Assembly (NCBI GenBank): GCA_020024105.1
Contig: JAHHUH010000003.1
Span: 27,947-91,946, forward strand
DNA length: 64,000 bases
Source of the DNA: Phascolarctobacterium sp.
GTDB lineage: Bacteria > Bacillota > Negativicutes > Acidaminococcales > Acidaminococcaceae
Direction of reading: 5' to 3'
Below, piece after piece: positions 35,131-44,256 of this stretch. A model generated the notes under the pieces. That model ran no database searches, had not been told where the DNA came from, and saw only the letters and a program-made list of their open reading frames with translations. Position numbers and translations under genes: made by a program. The stretch's first letter is position 1, and every line of letters begins with the position of its first letter.

Positions 35131-35167
35131 TACCGTTTCCCTTATTTCAGGGAAGCGGTATTTTTTT
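35131..35167 (+). terminator. TPP riboswitch terminator
   Basis: TACCG(T)TTCCCT pairs with AGGGAAGCGGTA, followed by seven T, just before the thiC ribosome site. The preceding CCCCTAGGGG stretch can pair with the aptamer base and act as antiterminator. Control is therefore transcriptional, off when TPP is high. Confidence 0.85.
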
Positions 35168-35180
35168 GAGGAGGAAGATT

Positions 35181-36479
35181 ATGGCAACACAAATGCAATT
35201 AGCAAGACAGGGAATTATCACAGAGGCAATGCAGCTGGTGGCTGAACAGGAGCATTTGGCTCCAGAGCTTATTCGTGAGCGGGTAGCTAAGGGTACAGTA
35301 GCTATCTGCTGTAATGTAAACCATAAGAACCTGGTGCCACGAGGAGTAGGTGAGGGCTTGACTATTAAGGTTAATGCTAATATTGGCACTTCCACCTGTT
35401 TCCCAGATCCTGAACCAGAGCTGGCCAAGCTGGAGGCTGCTATTGCTGCTGGAGCTGACTCGGTTATGGACCTGTCTACCGGTAATAATATTACTGCCTC
35501 CCGTCGTGCGATTATTGGCGCATCCACAGTTATGGTGGGTACGGTACCTATTTATCAGGTAACTGTAGAAACCATCAAGGCTCACGGAGCAGTAGTTAAT
35601 ATGACTAAGGAGGACCTGTTCAAGGTTATCCGTCAGCAGGCTGCCGATGGTGCCGACTTTATGACCTTGCATTGTGGGGTAACGCAAAATGTTCTGCATG
35701 CCTTAACGGAGGAAGGGAGGATTATGGACATTGTCAGCCGTGGTGGCAGCTTTATTGCCGGCTGGATGCTGCATAATCATAGGGAAAATCCTTTATATGA
35801 ATATTTTGACGAGCTGTTAGATATCTGTGAGGAATACGATGTAACCATCAGCTTAGGTGATGGTCTGCGCCCAGGCTGTTTGGCTGATGCCAGTGACCGT
35901 GCTCAGATTCAAGAGCTTCTGACTCTTGGTGAGCTGACCCAGAGGGCCTGGAAAAGAGGCATCCAGGTTATGGTGGAGGGACCGGGGCATGTACCCTATA
36001 ATCAGATTGCTGCTAATATGCAGCTGCAAAAGCGCCTCTGCCATGGTGCACCCTTCTATGTTTTAGGACCTCTGGTAACTGATGTCGCACCTGGCTATGA
36101 TCATATTACCTCTGCCATTGGTGGTACGCTGGCAGCTGTGAGCGGTGCTGATTTCCTCTGTTATGTAACGCCGGCAGAGCATTTGGGGTTACCCGACCTG
36201 GAGGATGTTCGTGAAGGGGTAATTGCTTCTCGTATTGCAGCTCATGCAGCAGATCTGGCTAAGGGGAATCAGGCAGCCTGGGCTTGGGATAATGCTATGG
36301 CCAAGGCTCGTAAGGAATTAAACTGGCCGGAGCAATTACGCTTGGCTCTGGACCCCGTCAAGGCTACCCGCTATCGTAAAACTAAGAATCAGGAGGGGGA
36401 AGAGGCCTGCTCCATGTGTGGTGAATATTGCGCGGTAAAAATCGTCGGACAATATCTGGACGAACAGAAAAAACGGTAG
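35181..36479 (+). CDS. thiC: Phosphomethylpyrimidine synthase ThiC
   Basis: ThiC is a radical-SAM enzyme that rearranges AIR, a purine-pathway intermediate, into HMP-phosphate for thiamine. The 432-residue protein has the barrel motifs VNANIGTST, GADSVMDLSTG and MVEGPGHVPYNQI and the C-terminal cluster motif CSMCGEYC (CxxCxxxxC type). It starts at ATG 35181 after GAGGAGGA; an in-frame TTG at 35166 lies upstream of that site. It has the short N-terminus of the anaerobe form. It is the only thiamine gene here. Confidence 0.96.
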   Translation: MATQMQLARQGIITEAMQLVAEQEHLAPELIRERVAKGTVAICCNVNHKNLVPRGVGEGLTIKVNANIGTSTCFPDPEPELAKLEAAIAAGADSVMDLSTGNNITASRRAIIGASTVMVGTVPIYQVTVETIKAHGAVVNMTKEDLFKVIRQQAADGADFMTLHCGVTQNVLHALTEEGRIMDIVSRGGSFIAGWMLHNHRENPLYEYFDELLDICEEYDVTISLGDGLRPGCLADASDRAQIQELLTLGELTQRAWKRGIQVMVEGPGHVPYNQIAANMQLQKRLCHGAPFYVLGPLVTDVAPGYDHITSAIGGTLAAVSGADFLCYVTPAEHLGLPDLEDVREGVIASRIAAHAADLAKGNQAAWAWDNAMAKARKELNWPEQLRLALDPVKATRYRKTKNQEGEEACSMCGEYCAVKIVGQYLDEQKKR

Positions 36480-36590
36480 TAGCTTAAAAAATGGACGAAG
36501 GGTAGTGAAGTTTCCTTAGGGTAAACCCTCTGAAAAAGTTTTTCTTCTATACTATGGTCAAGAAGGGATAAGGTAAAGGAGTTGAATAGT

Positions 36591-36908
36591 ATGGAAGATT
36601 TGCTAAAAGTTTTACAGGCTTTGGACGGCTTAGATTCTCAGTTGGAGAAATTGGATGCTCAGGACCCGGGTAGGGGAAGAACTATGGACCCGACAAAGAA
36701 TACGGTTGACTGGGATGGCAAGCTGACGGAGATGGATGGAATCATCGCCAGACTGGAAAAAATGCGTGATGGAATCGAAGCTGCTGAACCTGAAAATGTA
36801 GATTGGGCTGCTGCTCTAGGTTATTTAGGCCGCTCTGTAGATGCCTTAGCAAAGGAAACAGCTGAATTTGCTGCTGGCGTGGAACGGGAATCCTATACCA
36901 ATAGATAA
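36591..36908 (+). CDS. Small acidic protein of unknown function
   Basis: The 105-residue product is highly charged and predicted mostly helical (LLKVLQALDGLDSQLEKLDAQ, then GIIARLEKMRDGIEAAEP and ALGYLGRSVDALAKETAEF). It has no signal peptide or membrane span, no cysteine and no motif I recognise. AAAGGAG lies 9 bases before ATG 36591, with an in-frame TTG upstream at 36582. It sits alone between thiC and the Wadjet operon, ended by its own terminator, so nothing ties it to either. Confidence 0.7.
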   Translation: MEDLLKVLQALDGLDSQLEKLDAQDPGRGRTMDPTKNTVDWDGKLTEMDGIIARLEKMRDGIEAAEPENVDWAAALGYLGRSVDALAKETAEFAAGVERESYTNR

Positions 36909-36917
36909 AAGCTATTT

Positions 36918-36947
36918 TTGGCAAGAAAACGTGCTAGATGTTATAAT
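36918..36947 (+). promoter_or_regulatory. Candidate promoter of the Wadjet operon inside a terminator palindrome
   Basis: TTGGCA (36918-36923), 18 bases, TATAAT (36942-36947). The -10 lies in the loop of the hairpin at 36930-36977, so the start point (about 36954) would be inside its second arm. No other room for a promoter exists between that hairpin and jetA. Confidence 0.45.
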
Positions 36948-36977
36948 TAGTTAACATCTAGTGCGTTTTATTTTTTT
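36930..36977 (+). terminator. Terminator hairpin between the small protein gene and jetA
   Basis: A stem of about 15 bp (two G-U pairs) has the perfect core CTAGATGTTA / TAACATCTAG and is followed by TTTTATTTTTTT. As DNA the same palindrome could be an operator over the candidate jetA promoter. Confidence 0.8.
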
Positions 36978-36998
36978 AATGATTGAGGTGAGCAGAGG

Positions 36999-38414
36999 AT
37001 GAATTTATTTACTGTTATCCCTGAAGAGCTCTTTTCCGTTTTAGCTTCTCCCAATAGGAAGCTTTATGCGGACGCTTTGGAAATTCTTTACGAGAGCTAT
37101 CAGGATAGCTTAAAGATACAGGAAGAAAGCTTTTATATGCTGCTACGCAATCGTTTGGAGCAGCAGTTGGCCCAGGCCGATTTTGAGGATGAGGATATTT
37201 ACGAGGAGGAGCTTCGGGATGTATCCGGACGTGCCCGCTTCCTTATTCGCAAGCTCTACAGCAAAAAGTGGTTTGCCAGGGAAAGGGATAAGGACTTTCA
37301 GGAATATATTATTGTACCTAATTATAGTAGTAAAATTCTAGAAATGTTCCATCAGCTGCTCTATGGTGATACTCGCAAGGGTTCTCTTTACGTGTTCAGT
37401 ACCTATTCCTCCTTGAAGATTGCTCAGGAAACGGATAGGGCCTATGATAAAATGATGGCTCTTTATTCTGCCTACGAGCATACTGATGAGCTGGTAAAGC
37501 TGCTGAAGGAGGTTTATCATAATGTACGCCGCTTCTTCCAGATACAGCTGGAGCTTTACCAGGTTAATGACGTGTTGGCTAAGCATTTTGATGATTTTGG
37601 TGAGAATGTAGTCGAAAAATATATCCGCCCTTTAAAAATTAAGGATTCCGTGCCTAAATATAAAATACCTATTCAGCAGATTCTAGATGAATGGTTGGTG
37701 GATGAGGTGACTAGGGAGATAGCTAATGCTTCCTTACAGGAGGGACGGCAGAAAACCTTTAATGAGGCCTATGATGAAATTCGTAAGATGATTTTTAAAA
37801 TCAAGGATCGCTACGATACTATGGAAGAGGAGTATTTGGAAGAAATTGACCGTCAGGTACGCCGTTATACTCGTGCTACTACGCTGAAGATAGAAAGCTT
37901 GACCACCCATGACCAGAATATACGTGGCAATGTTAATTTTCTTTTGGATAAGCTGGCAGAGCCGGAGGGGGAGGCAGTGGCCGAAGGCCTGCAGGACTGC
38001 TTTGTCCTTTCCCAACAGGGTTATTTAGCCAGCCGCAGCCTGTATCATCGTCGGGAACCCGTCCAAAGAGTGAAGTCCGCTCCAGTGGTGATTGAGAACG
38101 AAGCCGTGGACCAGGAGGCCCAGGCCCAGATGGAGCAGCTGCTTAAATCCCGTTTTAGCAAGCAGGCCGTAAGGAACTTTATGCTGAGTCAATTTGGGGA
38201 GAAGCAGGTTATCTATTCCAATGAGCTACAGCTTGGCAATGATGTGGACTATATTATGCAGATGATGGCCCTTCTACGCGGTGGGGATCAGGACAGCTTC
38301 TATACAGTGGAATATTTGGATGATTTTTATCTGGAGGGTATTTATAAAATTCCCCAGATTCGCTTTACACGTAAGGAGGGAAATAATCTTGTTAGAGGAA
38401 TTAGCAGAGTTTAA
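36999..38414 (+). CDS. jetA: Wadjet defence protein JetA (kleisin-like)
   Basis: The 471-residue product matches the JetA class of Wadjet (JetABCD) systems, the kleisin-like subunit that bridges the JetC heads. It is largely helical and charged, with VIPEELFSVLASPNRKLYADALEILY at the start and long helices in the middle. Recognition rests on the family look plus the unmistakable JetC and JetD that follow in the standard A-B-C-D order. The length and start resemble the DUF5716-type JetA of non-type-I Wadjet rather than the DUF3375 type, but the subtype needs a profile search. The 3' end overlaps jetB by 26 bases. Confidence 0.82.
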   Translation: MNLFTVIPEELFSVLASPNRKLYADALEILYESYQDSLKIQEESFYMLLRNRLEQQLAQADFEDEDIYEEELRDVSGRARFLIRKLYSKKWFARERDKDFQEYIIVPNYSSKILEMFHQLLYGDTRKGSLYVFSTYSSLKIAQETDRAYDKMMALYSAYEHTDELVKLLKEVYHNVRRFFQIQLELYQVNDVLAKHFDDFGENVVEKYIRPLKIKDSVPKYKIPIQQILDEWLVDEVTREIANASLQEGRQKTFNEAYDEIRKMIFKIKDRYDTMEEEYLEEIDRQVRRYTRATTLKIESLTTHDQNIRGNVNFLLDKLAEPEGEAVAEGLQDCFVLSQQGYLASRSLYHRREPVQRVKSAPVVIENEAVDQEAQAQMEQLLKSRFSKQAVRNFMLSQFGEKQVIYSNELQLGNDVDYIMQMMALLRGGDQDSFYTVEYLDDFYLEGIYKIPQIRFTRKEGNNLVRGISRV

Positions 38415-39015
38415 TGAACAGCAGCTAGAGGATTTTAGGACTGTCTGCAACCAGCTGCTCAGTAATACCTTTGTGGTACGTAGCCTTTACGTGCCGGACA
38501 AAGGTAGGGTGCATAATAAATACTATAATTTTTTAACCATACATGCAGAGGTCATCCGTGAATACCTGTCCCTGTCCAACTGGGATTTGTACCAGGATGA
38601 TGTTAACGGCTATTTCTATGTCAAGAATACGAACGAAGCTAACCGCTTAGTTTTAAATAAGGTACAAACGGGTCTACTCCTGTCTCTGCGCCTTTTCTAT
38701 GAAGAAAATTTAAATCAATTAGGACTGGAGCAGGATGCAGTATGCTCTGTTCGAGATTTATTGGAAAAGGTGGTTACGGAGCATGCTATTTTAAGAAATA
38801 ATCCCAATATGGCCGAGGTAAAGAAGGCTTTGACCATTTTTGCCCAGCATAATTTAATTCAGGTGTTAGAGGGCCGTTTAAATCAGCCCACGACTAAGCT
38901 GGCGATTCTACCAACCATTATAGCGGCTGTACCCAGTGAGCTTTTGGCCCAGGTAGCAGAAGGACTACGAAAGGATGATGAAGTTGAAGAAGCTGAAGAA
39001 AATACTCTTGATTAA
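38389..39015 (+). CDS. jetB: Wadjet defence protein JetB (KITE-like)
   Basis: The 208-residue product is the likely winged-helix KITE subunit that dimerises on JetA. I place the start at TTG 38389 because AAGGAGG (38373-38379) ends 9 bases before it and the upstream in-frame codons lie inside jetA. The protein starts LLEELAEFNEQQLEDF and holds NWDLYQDDVNGYFYVKNTNEANR and a basic, winged-helix-like second half. Its 3' end overlaps jetC by 41 bases, so A, B and C are translationally coupled. Confidence 0.8.
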   Translation: MLEELAEFNEQQLEDFRTVCNQLLSNTFVVRSLYVPDKGRVHNKYYNFLTIHAEVIREYLSLSNWDLYQDDVNGYFYVKNTNEANRLVLNKVQTGLLLSLRLFYEENLNQLGLEQDAVCSVRDLLEKVVTEHAILRNNPNMAEVKKALTIFAQHNLIQVLEGRLNQPTTKLAILPTIIAAVPSELLAQVAEGLRKDDEVEEAEENTLD

Positions 39016-42000
39016 CTGGCTCTACTTTTCCAAGCAGCTCATTGAGGTGGGGGATATCAACTTCATTACGGGTAAGAATGGTGCTGGTAAGTCTACTATT
39101 ATCGATGCCCTGCAGATAGTTTTCCTCGGTGAGATTTCTACAAATAACTTTAATAAGGCGGCCAGTGGTACCTCCCATCGTACAGTGGACGGTTATTTAC
39201 GAGGAGATATCGACCCGCAAAATAGTAAATCCCGTCGGGGGAAGGATTTCGCCAGTTATATTGCCTGCGAGTTTTATGATGATGTGGAAAGAAAAAGCTT
39301 TGTAGCCGGTATTAATTTCGACTGCCGTAGTGATGGCAGCTATGTGGACCATTTCTTTATCTATGATGGTATGATTCCTGAGCATTGCTATATTCAGGAG
39401 CAGACGGCCATGGATATTAGTAAATTCCGTGCCTGGTTGAAGCAGAATGAGGCCATCAGCAGCTATAAAATTTTTGACCGGCGTAATGAGTACCGTGAGG
39501 AGCTGCTTTCCCGTTGGAATGTACATAATGAGCAGGTCTGCCAAATGCTGAAGCGGGCAGTATCATTTAAGCCCATTGTGGATATCCAAAAATTTATTAC
39601 GGAAAATATTTGTGACACTATGGAAAAACCGGATATTGAGCTGATGCAGCAGAATATCCGTGATTATAAAAGACAGGAGCAGCTGGCCCAACGGGTGGAG
39701 CAGAAGGTGGAGGCACTTCAAAAAATTGGGGAGAGCTACGCCCGGTCCCAGGAGGCAGCTGCGGCACTGCAAAAACAAAGTTTTATTATGGCTTGGGCCG
39801 GTAAGGAGCAAATTGCCGAGGCTATTCAGCAGCAGGAAAATAAGGTGCAGAATGCTCTGGACGAGGTGGAAGTGGAAAGAGTTGGCCTAAGCTCCATGAA
39901 CAAGGCCTTGGAGGAGCTGGATAGGGAGAAGGTTCAGCTGCACCAGGAATTAGCTCAGGACCCTAATAAGAAGCTGCAGGCAGATTTGGAACATCGTAAG
40001 CAGAATTTAGAAGCAGAGGCTCGACAGGTCCAGGGTAAGCTGCAACGCTTGCTTTTGGATATCCGTCAGGAGGCACAGACCATTATTAATTTTGCTAAGA
40101 AGGTAGTGGAGGTGGAAGCACTCCAGGAGCGGGAAGCTCTTCAGGAGACTACGGAAGCTCTGCTACGTCAGTATCAGCCCTTAACTAATGTCCAGTTAAA
40201 TTGTCTAGAGGAATCAGTGGATTATTTTCGCCAGCTGCAGGAGCGTACAGTGAGCTTTGCCGGGCAGGTTCAGGAGGAGCTGTACCAATGGCAGGAGCAG
40301 CAGAAGCAGTACCAGCAGGATCAACAGGAGAAAATTCGCATTCTGCGGGACTTGGAGAAGAATATTAAGGACTATCCCCTGGAAATTATTCAATTAAGAG
40401 ATTCCCTGCGTAAGCAGCTTCAGCAATGGGCGGGCAAGCCGGTCCAGGTGGATATTTTAGCAGATGTGTTGGAAATTGCCCCAGGCTGTGAAGCTTGGCG
40501 TGGTGCAGTAGAAGGCTATTTAAATAAGCAGAAATTCTATCTGTTAGTAGAGCCGGAGGCTTACGCACGGGCTGTTGAACTGTACGATGAGCAGAAACGA
40601 AATTATAAAAAATCATGGGGCCTGGTGGATATTGCCAAGCTGAGAGAGCATGAAAGGCTGCATCAGGTGGAGCGGGCTTTAGCCAACAAGGTGGAAACAG
40701 AAAATCCTTGGGCCCGTACCTATATTGACTATCTGCTAGGTCGGGTAGTCTGCTGTGACCAGGCCAGCGATTTACGTAATTATCCCACTGCTGTTACTGT
40801 GGAGGGCATGCTCTATAAGGGCTATGTGGCTCGACCCCTGCTTCGCCGGGATATGGAGGACAGCTTCATTGGTCAACATGCCGTGGAGCTCCGGCGAGAA
40901 ACCATCGCTGCCCAGCTGCAGAAAATCCAGGAAAGGCTGGAGGCAGTAACCTCCGTCTGCACTATTTTAGGTAGCTGGAAGTCTCGTAACCTGCGCTTTA
41001 ATGAGCATTTTGTCAATGTAGAAATTACGGAACGGAAGGCGGACTATCGTCGTGGTCTAGAAATAGAGCAGGAATTAACGGAGGTTTTGGAACAGTTAGG
41101 CAAGCTGGATTTATTCTATAGTGAACAGCTGGAGCAGAAGCTCCAGCAATTAATTAAGCAGATTAGTGAGCTGGGGGGGCAGAAGGATGCTACTGTGCGC
41201 AAGATTGCCCATTTGGAAAGTGAGGTAGATTTCCTGAAAAAAGACAAATTACCTGGACTTTACGCCCGTATGGCAGAAAAACAAGAATATTTAAGCCAAC
41301 GCTTTAGTGAAGACTATCAAAATGGTACGGGCCTGCCTGCTTATCAGGAGGCCTTGGCGCAATATAAAAAGCCCCAGGTCATTGAAAGAAAAATTTCCAG
41401 TACTCTGGCTAACACCAGAAAGAAGCAGGAGGTGGCGGCCCAGCTTTTGTTGGAGCAGCGTCAGCAATATGTGCTCCGCTTTCCACCCTGTTCCTTTAAT
41501 ATCCAAAGAGAGGACAATGAGGAGTTTGCCGCCGAACTGCAATTACTGCAGGATAATCAGCTGCCCGTCTATATGTCCAAGATTAAGCGTTCCCGGGACA
41601 GTGCTTTAGCTCAATTCCAAAGTGACTTTGTAGGCAAGCTGCGTTCCGGTATTGAAAGCGTCCAGGGACAGGTGAAGAATTTAAATAAGGCCCTACGCCA
41701 AGGACAATTTGGTGCTGATAAATACCAGTTTAAGGTAGAAAAGAATCCGGACTATGCCGAGTACTACGATATGATTATGTCCCAGGAGCTGTTGGAGGGT
41801 ACGGAGGGACTGTTCTCCTATGGCTTCCAGGAAAAATATGGCAGCCTAGTAGAGGAGCTTTTTAGTCGTATTGTTACGGCTGATGCTGAGCAGACCAATG
41901 CTCGCCAACAGAGTGAGCTACAGCAGAATATTGAGCGCTTCACAGATTTTCGCACCTATTTGAAATTTGACCTGGAAACTACCAGTAAGAACGGCACTAA

Positions 42001-42367
42001 GCAGCTACTCTCAAAAACCTTGAATAAGAAGTCCGGTGGCGAAACTCAAACTCCCTTCTATATTGCGGTGTTGGCGGCCTTTGCCCAGCTTTATCATGTG
42101 GATAATCCCTCCGTCATGGTCAATAATACGGTACGGCTGGTTATTTTCGACGAGGCCTTTAACAAGATGGATAGTGAACGTATTGTAGAAAGTGTCAAGC
42201 TGTTGCGTAAACTGGGGCTACAGGCCATTATTTGCACACCACCGGATAAGATGCCTGATATCGCCCCCCTGGCAGATTATTCCATTCCTGTAGTTAACGA
42301 GGGGTATCGTATGCAGGTCATTCCCTATAGTAAGGATGTGTTACAGAAATGGCAGCAGAAGCAATAG
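38975..42367 (+). CDS. jetC: Wadjet defence protein JetC (SMC-like ATPase)
   Basis: The 1130-residue protein is an SMC/MukB-like ABC ATPase. Walker A GKNGAGKST is at residues 33-41, long Gln/Glu-rich coiled coils flank a central hinge, the signature KSGGETQ is near residue 1020 and Walker B LVIFDEAF near 1055. In Wadjet, JetABC extrudes DNA loops and detects small circular plasmids, which JetD then cuts. All ATPase motifs look intact. It could be mistaken for SbcC or a chromosomal condensin, but the neighbours settle it. The 3' end overlaps jetD by 19 bases. Confidence 0.93.
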   Translation: MMKLKKLKKILLINWLYFSKQLIEVGDINFITGKNGAGKSTIIDALQIVFLGEISTNNFNKAASGTSHRTVDGYLRGDIDPQNSKSRRGKDFASYIACEFYDDVERKSFVAGINFDCRSDGSYVDHFFIYDGMIPEHCYIQEQTAMDISKFRAWLKQNEAISSYKIFDRRNEYREELLSRWNVHNEQVCQMLKRAVSFKPIVDIQKFITENICDTMEKPDIELMQQNIRDYKRQEQLAQRVEQKVEALQKIGESYARSQEAAAALQKQSFIMAWAGKEQIAEAIQQQENKVQNALDEVEVERVGLSSMNKALEELDREKVQLHQELAQDPNKKLQADLEHRKQNLEAEARQVQGKLQRLLLDIRQEAQTIINFAKKVVEVEALQEREALQETTEALLRQYQPLTNVQLNCLEESVDYFRQLQERTVSFAGQVQEELYQWQEQQKQYQQDQQEKIRILRDLEKNIKDYPLEIIQLRDSLRKQLQQWAGKPVQVDILADVLEIAPGCEAWRGAVEGYLNKQKFYLLVEPEAYARAVELYDEQKRNYKKSWGLVDIAKLREHERLHQVERALANKVETENPWARTYIDYLLGRVVCCDQASDLRNYPTAVTVEGMLYKGYVARPLLRRDMEDSFIGQHAVELRRETIAAQLQKIQERLEAVTSVCTILGSWKSRNLRFNEHFVNVEITERKADYRRGLEIEQELTEVLEQLGKLDLFYSEQLEQKLQQLIKQISELGGQKDATVRKIAHLESEVDFLKKDKLPGLYARMAEKQEYLSQRFSEDYQNGTGLPAYQEALAQYKKPQVIERKISSTLANTRKKQEVAAQLLLEQRQQYVLRFPPCSFNIQREDNEEFAAELQLLQDNQLPVYMSKIKRSRDSALAQFQSDFVGKLRSGIESVQGQVKNLNKALRQGQFGADKYQFKVEKNPDYAEYYDMIMSQELLEGTEGLFSYGFQEKYGSLVEELFSRIVTADAEQTNARQQSELQQNIERFTDFRTYLKFDLETTSKNGTKQLLSKTLNKKSGGETQTPFYIAVLAAFAQLYHVDNPSVMVNNTVRLVIFDEAFNKMDSERIVESVKLLRKLGLQAIICTPPDKMPDIAPLADYSIPVVNEGYRMQVIPYSKDVLQKWQQKQ

Positions 42368-43662
42368 AGCAGATTCTATTAAGCCTTTTGTTGGAAAAAT
42401 ACGAGGAGAGCTCCAACTGTTTGCTGCAACCGGAAAAGGTTATGAGATTACCACAAATTAATTTCAGTAATACCTATGAGAAGAAAATTAATAAAAAAAA
42501 GTCCAGATATAAAATGGAAAAATATCTGGACTATCAAACCACCAATTCTAAAATTCTGCATGCTTATAATGAGGCGGCAGAGCATTTGCAGCAGCTGGGC
42601 TTTCTGAAAATAGAATATTATCCTGATCAGATTTTGATGAAGGTCCTTCGGCTTCAGTTGACACGGATTCAGGAGGCTTATGCCTATTTAGGGCAGCTAT
42701 CACCTCAGCAGCAGGTTACTCTTTGGGTGGAGCAGCTGCAGGCCTTTCAAAATAGTTCAGTGCCCTGGCTGAGGGCTTGGCAAGCCAAAGAAAATTCTGT
42801 TGTCCAGGCTAAGCAGAAGCTTCAGGGTGAACAGAAGAAGCTGCTGCCAAGATTGACTAATCTCTGTCATGCCTTCCAGCTTTATGAGCAGCTGCAGGGG
42901 CAGGGCATAAGTCTGCGGAGCTTTAGTATTAAGGCTTTTAATGATAGTAAGTATTTTGAACGTGAGCTTAGAGAAGATTTTCTCAAAATAGTCATAAAAT
43001 ATGATGAGGAACTAGCTGAGCTGGAGCAAGAGGCCAAGCTGAAGGATGGCTTTGGACTAAGTACCTGGGAGAAGCTGGCCTATGTGGGGATTTATGCCCG
43101 CCCCGAGCTTTTTGTGCTTAGTGGTAAATGTCAGCTGCTGACTGAAAGCGGCAGCTTAGATGTTGGTGCCAACTATCCCTACGGTTTAGGCATTCCCAGT
43201 TCTTCCTTGGAGAATGTCTGCGGTTTTGCCTTACAGGAGATTAACAGGATTATCTGCATTGAAAATAAAACCTGCTATGACGAATTCCTGTTCCAGGAAC
43301 CGGAGGAGCGGACTCTGATTTTCTATTTGGGTGGCTTTGCCAGCAAATTAAAGCTTCGTTTTCTTAGTAAATTAGGGGAGGCGGCTCCTCCAAACATAGC
43401 CATCTACCTTTGGTCGGATATCGATTTAGGCGGTTTTAAGATTTTTCAGCAGCTGCAGGAGGTTCTGCCCCGACTTCAGCCCTACCGCATGGGTGCCCAA
43501 GAGGTGGAAAAGTATGCAGCTTTAGGTCTACCTAGGGAGCAGGCTTATTTGGACAGGCTTCAGGCACAGGCAGACAGCTATCCTCTCTTTAAGAAAGCTA
43601 TTGCTGCCATTATGCGCTATGGAGTAACCATTGAACAGGAATGTTTTTATCAAAATAAATAA
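42349..43662 (+). CDS. jetD: Wadjet defence protein JetD (TOPRIM nuclease)
   Basis: The 437-residue product matches JetD, the nuclease subunit related to topoisomerase VI. The C-terminal half carries the TOPRIM features: the conserved Glu in IICIENKTCYDE (about residue 303) and the DxD motif in LWSDIDLGGFKIFQQL (about residue 356). The N-terminal half is helical and Gln-rich. The acidic metal-binding residues are present, so the nuclease should be active. It ends the Wadjet operon. Confidence 0.9.
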   Translation: MAAEAIEQILLSLLLEKYEESSNCLLQPEKVMRLPQINFSNTYEKKINKKKSRYKMEKYLDYQTTNSKILHAYNEAAEHLQQLGFLKIEYYPDQILMKVLRLQLTRIQEAYAYLGQLSPQQQVTLWVEQLQAFQNSSVPWLRAWQAKENSVVQAKQKLQGEQKKLLPRLTNLCHAFQLYEQLQGQGISLRSFSIKAFNDSKYFERELREDFLKIVIKYDEELAELEQEAKLKDGFGLSTWEKLAYVGIYARPELFVLSGKCQLLTESGSLDVGANYPYGLGIPSSSLENVCGFALQEINRIICIENKTCYDEFLFQEPEERTLIFYLGGFASKLKLRFLSKLGEAAPPNIAIYLWSDIDLGGFKIFQQLQEVLPRLQPYRMGAQEVEKYAALGLPREQAYLDRLQAQADSYPLFKKAIAAIMRYGVTIEQECFYQNK

Positions 43663-43691
43663 GCGCAAAGTCAAAGTGAAGATAAGAAAAT

Positions 43692-43737
43692 AGCATCTTT
43701 CAGAGTGAAGACTTACTCTGGAAGATGCTTTTTTTAA
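43692..43737 (+). terminator. Terminator of the Wadjet operon
   Basis: AGCATCTTTCAGAGT pairs with ACTCTGGAAGATGCT (one mismatch), followed by a run of T. Confidence 0.9.
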
Positions 43738-43822
43738 TAGCATTTTTTAAAGTTTCTTTTCGATAAACCAGGTACCAGCCTTCTTGGAGTATGCTGGTGC
43801 TACTGAAAAGGAGGCTGGTAGT

Positions 43823-44188
43823 ATGAAAATGGACCAGAAAATGCTGGAGGATGCTTTATATCAATATGCGCCCCAGTATAATGAAATAGATTTTATCCGC
43901 AAGCTGAGTCCTTTGACTCAACAGGTAGGACTACGGGAGCTGGTGCTTAAGGCCTTAAAGCTGTGGTTCCTGTGGCAGGAGGATTTGAACACTGCGGAAA
44001 GATCCGTTATTGCCGGTGCCTTAGGCTATTTCATTGTGGTAGTAGACTTGATACCGGATACAATCATAGGCGGTTATTGTGATGATGTCCTGATTCTCAG
44101 CTACGGGCTGCAACTTTTAGCGACCCGCATTACCCCGGAGCTGGAGGCGAGAGCTGAAGCTTTTTCTCAAAAATGGCTGGCCAAATAA
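43823..44188 (+). CDS. DUF1232 (YkvA-like) small membrane-associated protein
   Basis: The 121-residue protein contains the DUF1232 signature: a hydrophobic helix AGALGYFIVVVDLIPD followed by the conserved DLIPD...DD pattern (YCDDVLILSYGLQLL). The function of the family is not established. ATG 43823 has AAGGAGG 8 bases upstream, so the longer in-frame start at 43784 is unlikely. It has no visible link to the Wadjet operon, which ends in a terminator just before it. Confidence 0.85.
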   Translation: MKMDQKMLEDALYQYAPQYNEIDFIRKLSPLTQQVGLRELVLKALKLWFLWQEDLNTAERSVIAGALGYFIVVVDLIPDTIIGGYCDDVLILSYGLQLLATRITPELEARAEAFSQKWLAK

Positions 44189-44224
44189 ACATTGCGCAAC
44201 GGAACAGGTCCGTTACGCAATGTT
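44187..44224. terminator. Hairpin between convergent DUF1232 and MFS genes
   Basis: AACATTGCGCAACGGA and TCCGTTACGCAATGTT form a long stem (one mismatch) between convergent genes. T runs are poor on both sides, so it is a probable but atypical terminator. Confidence 0.55.
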
Positions 44225-44256
44225 ACTCAAGCTTAGGAGAACTACATCAGGGGAGG

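Noticed and set aside
38975..42367. JetC as chromosomal SMC, MukB or SbcC
   Set aside because: The gene order with JetA, JetB and a TOPRIM JetD, and the overlapping operon, fit Wadjet and not the housekeeping complexes.
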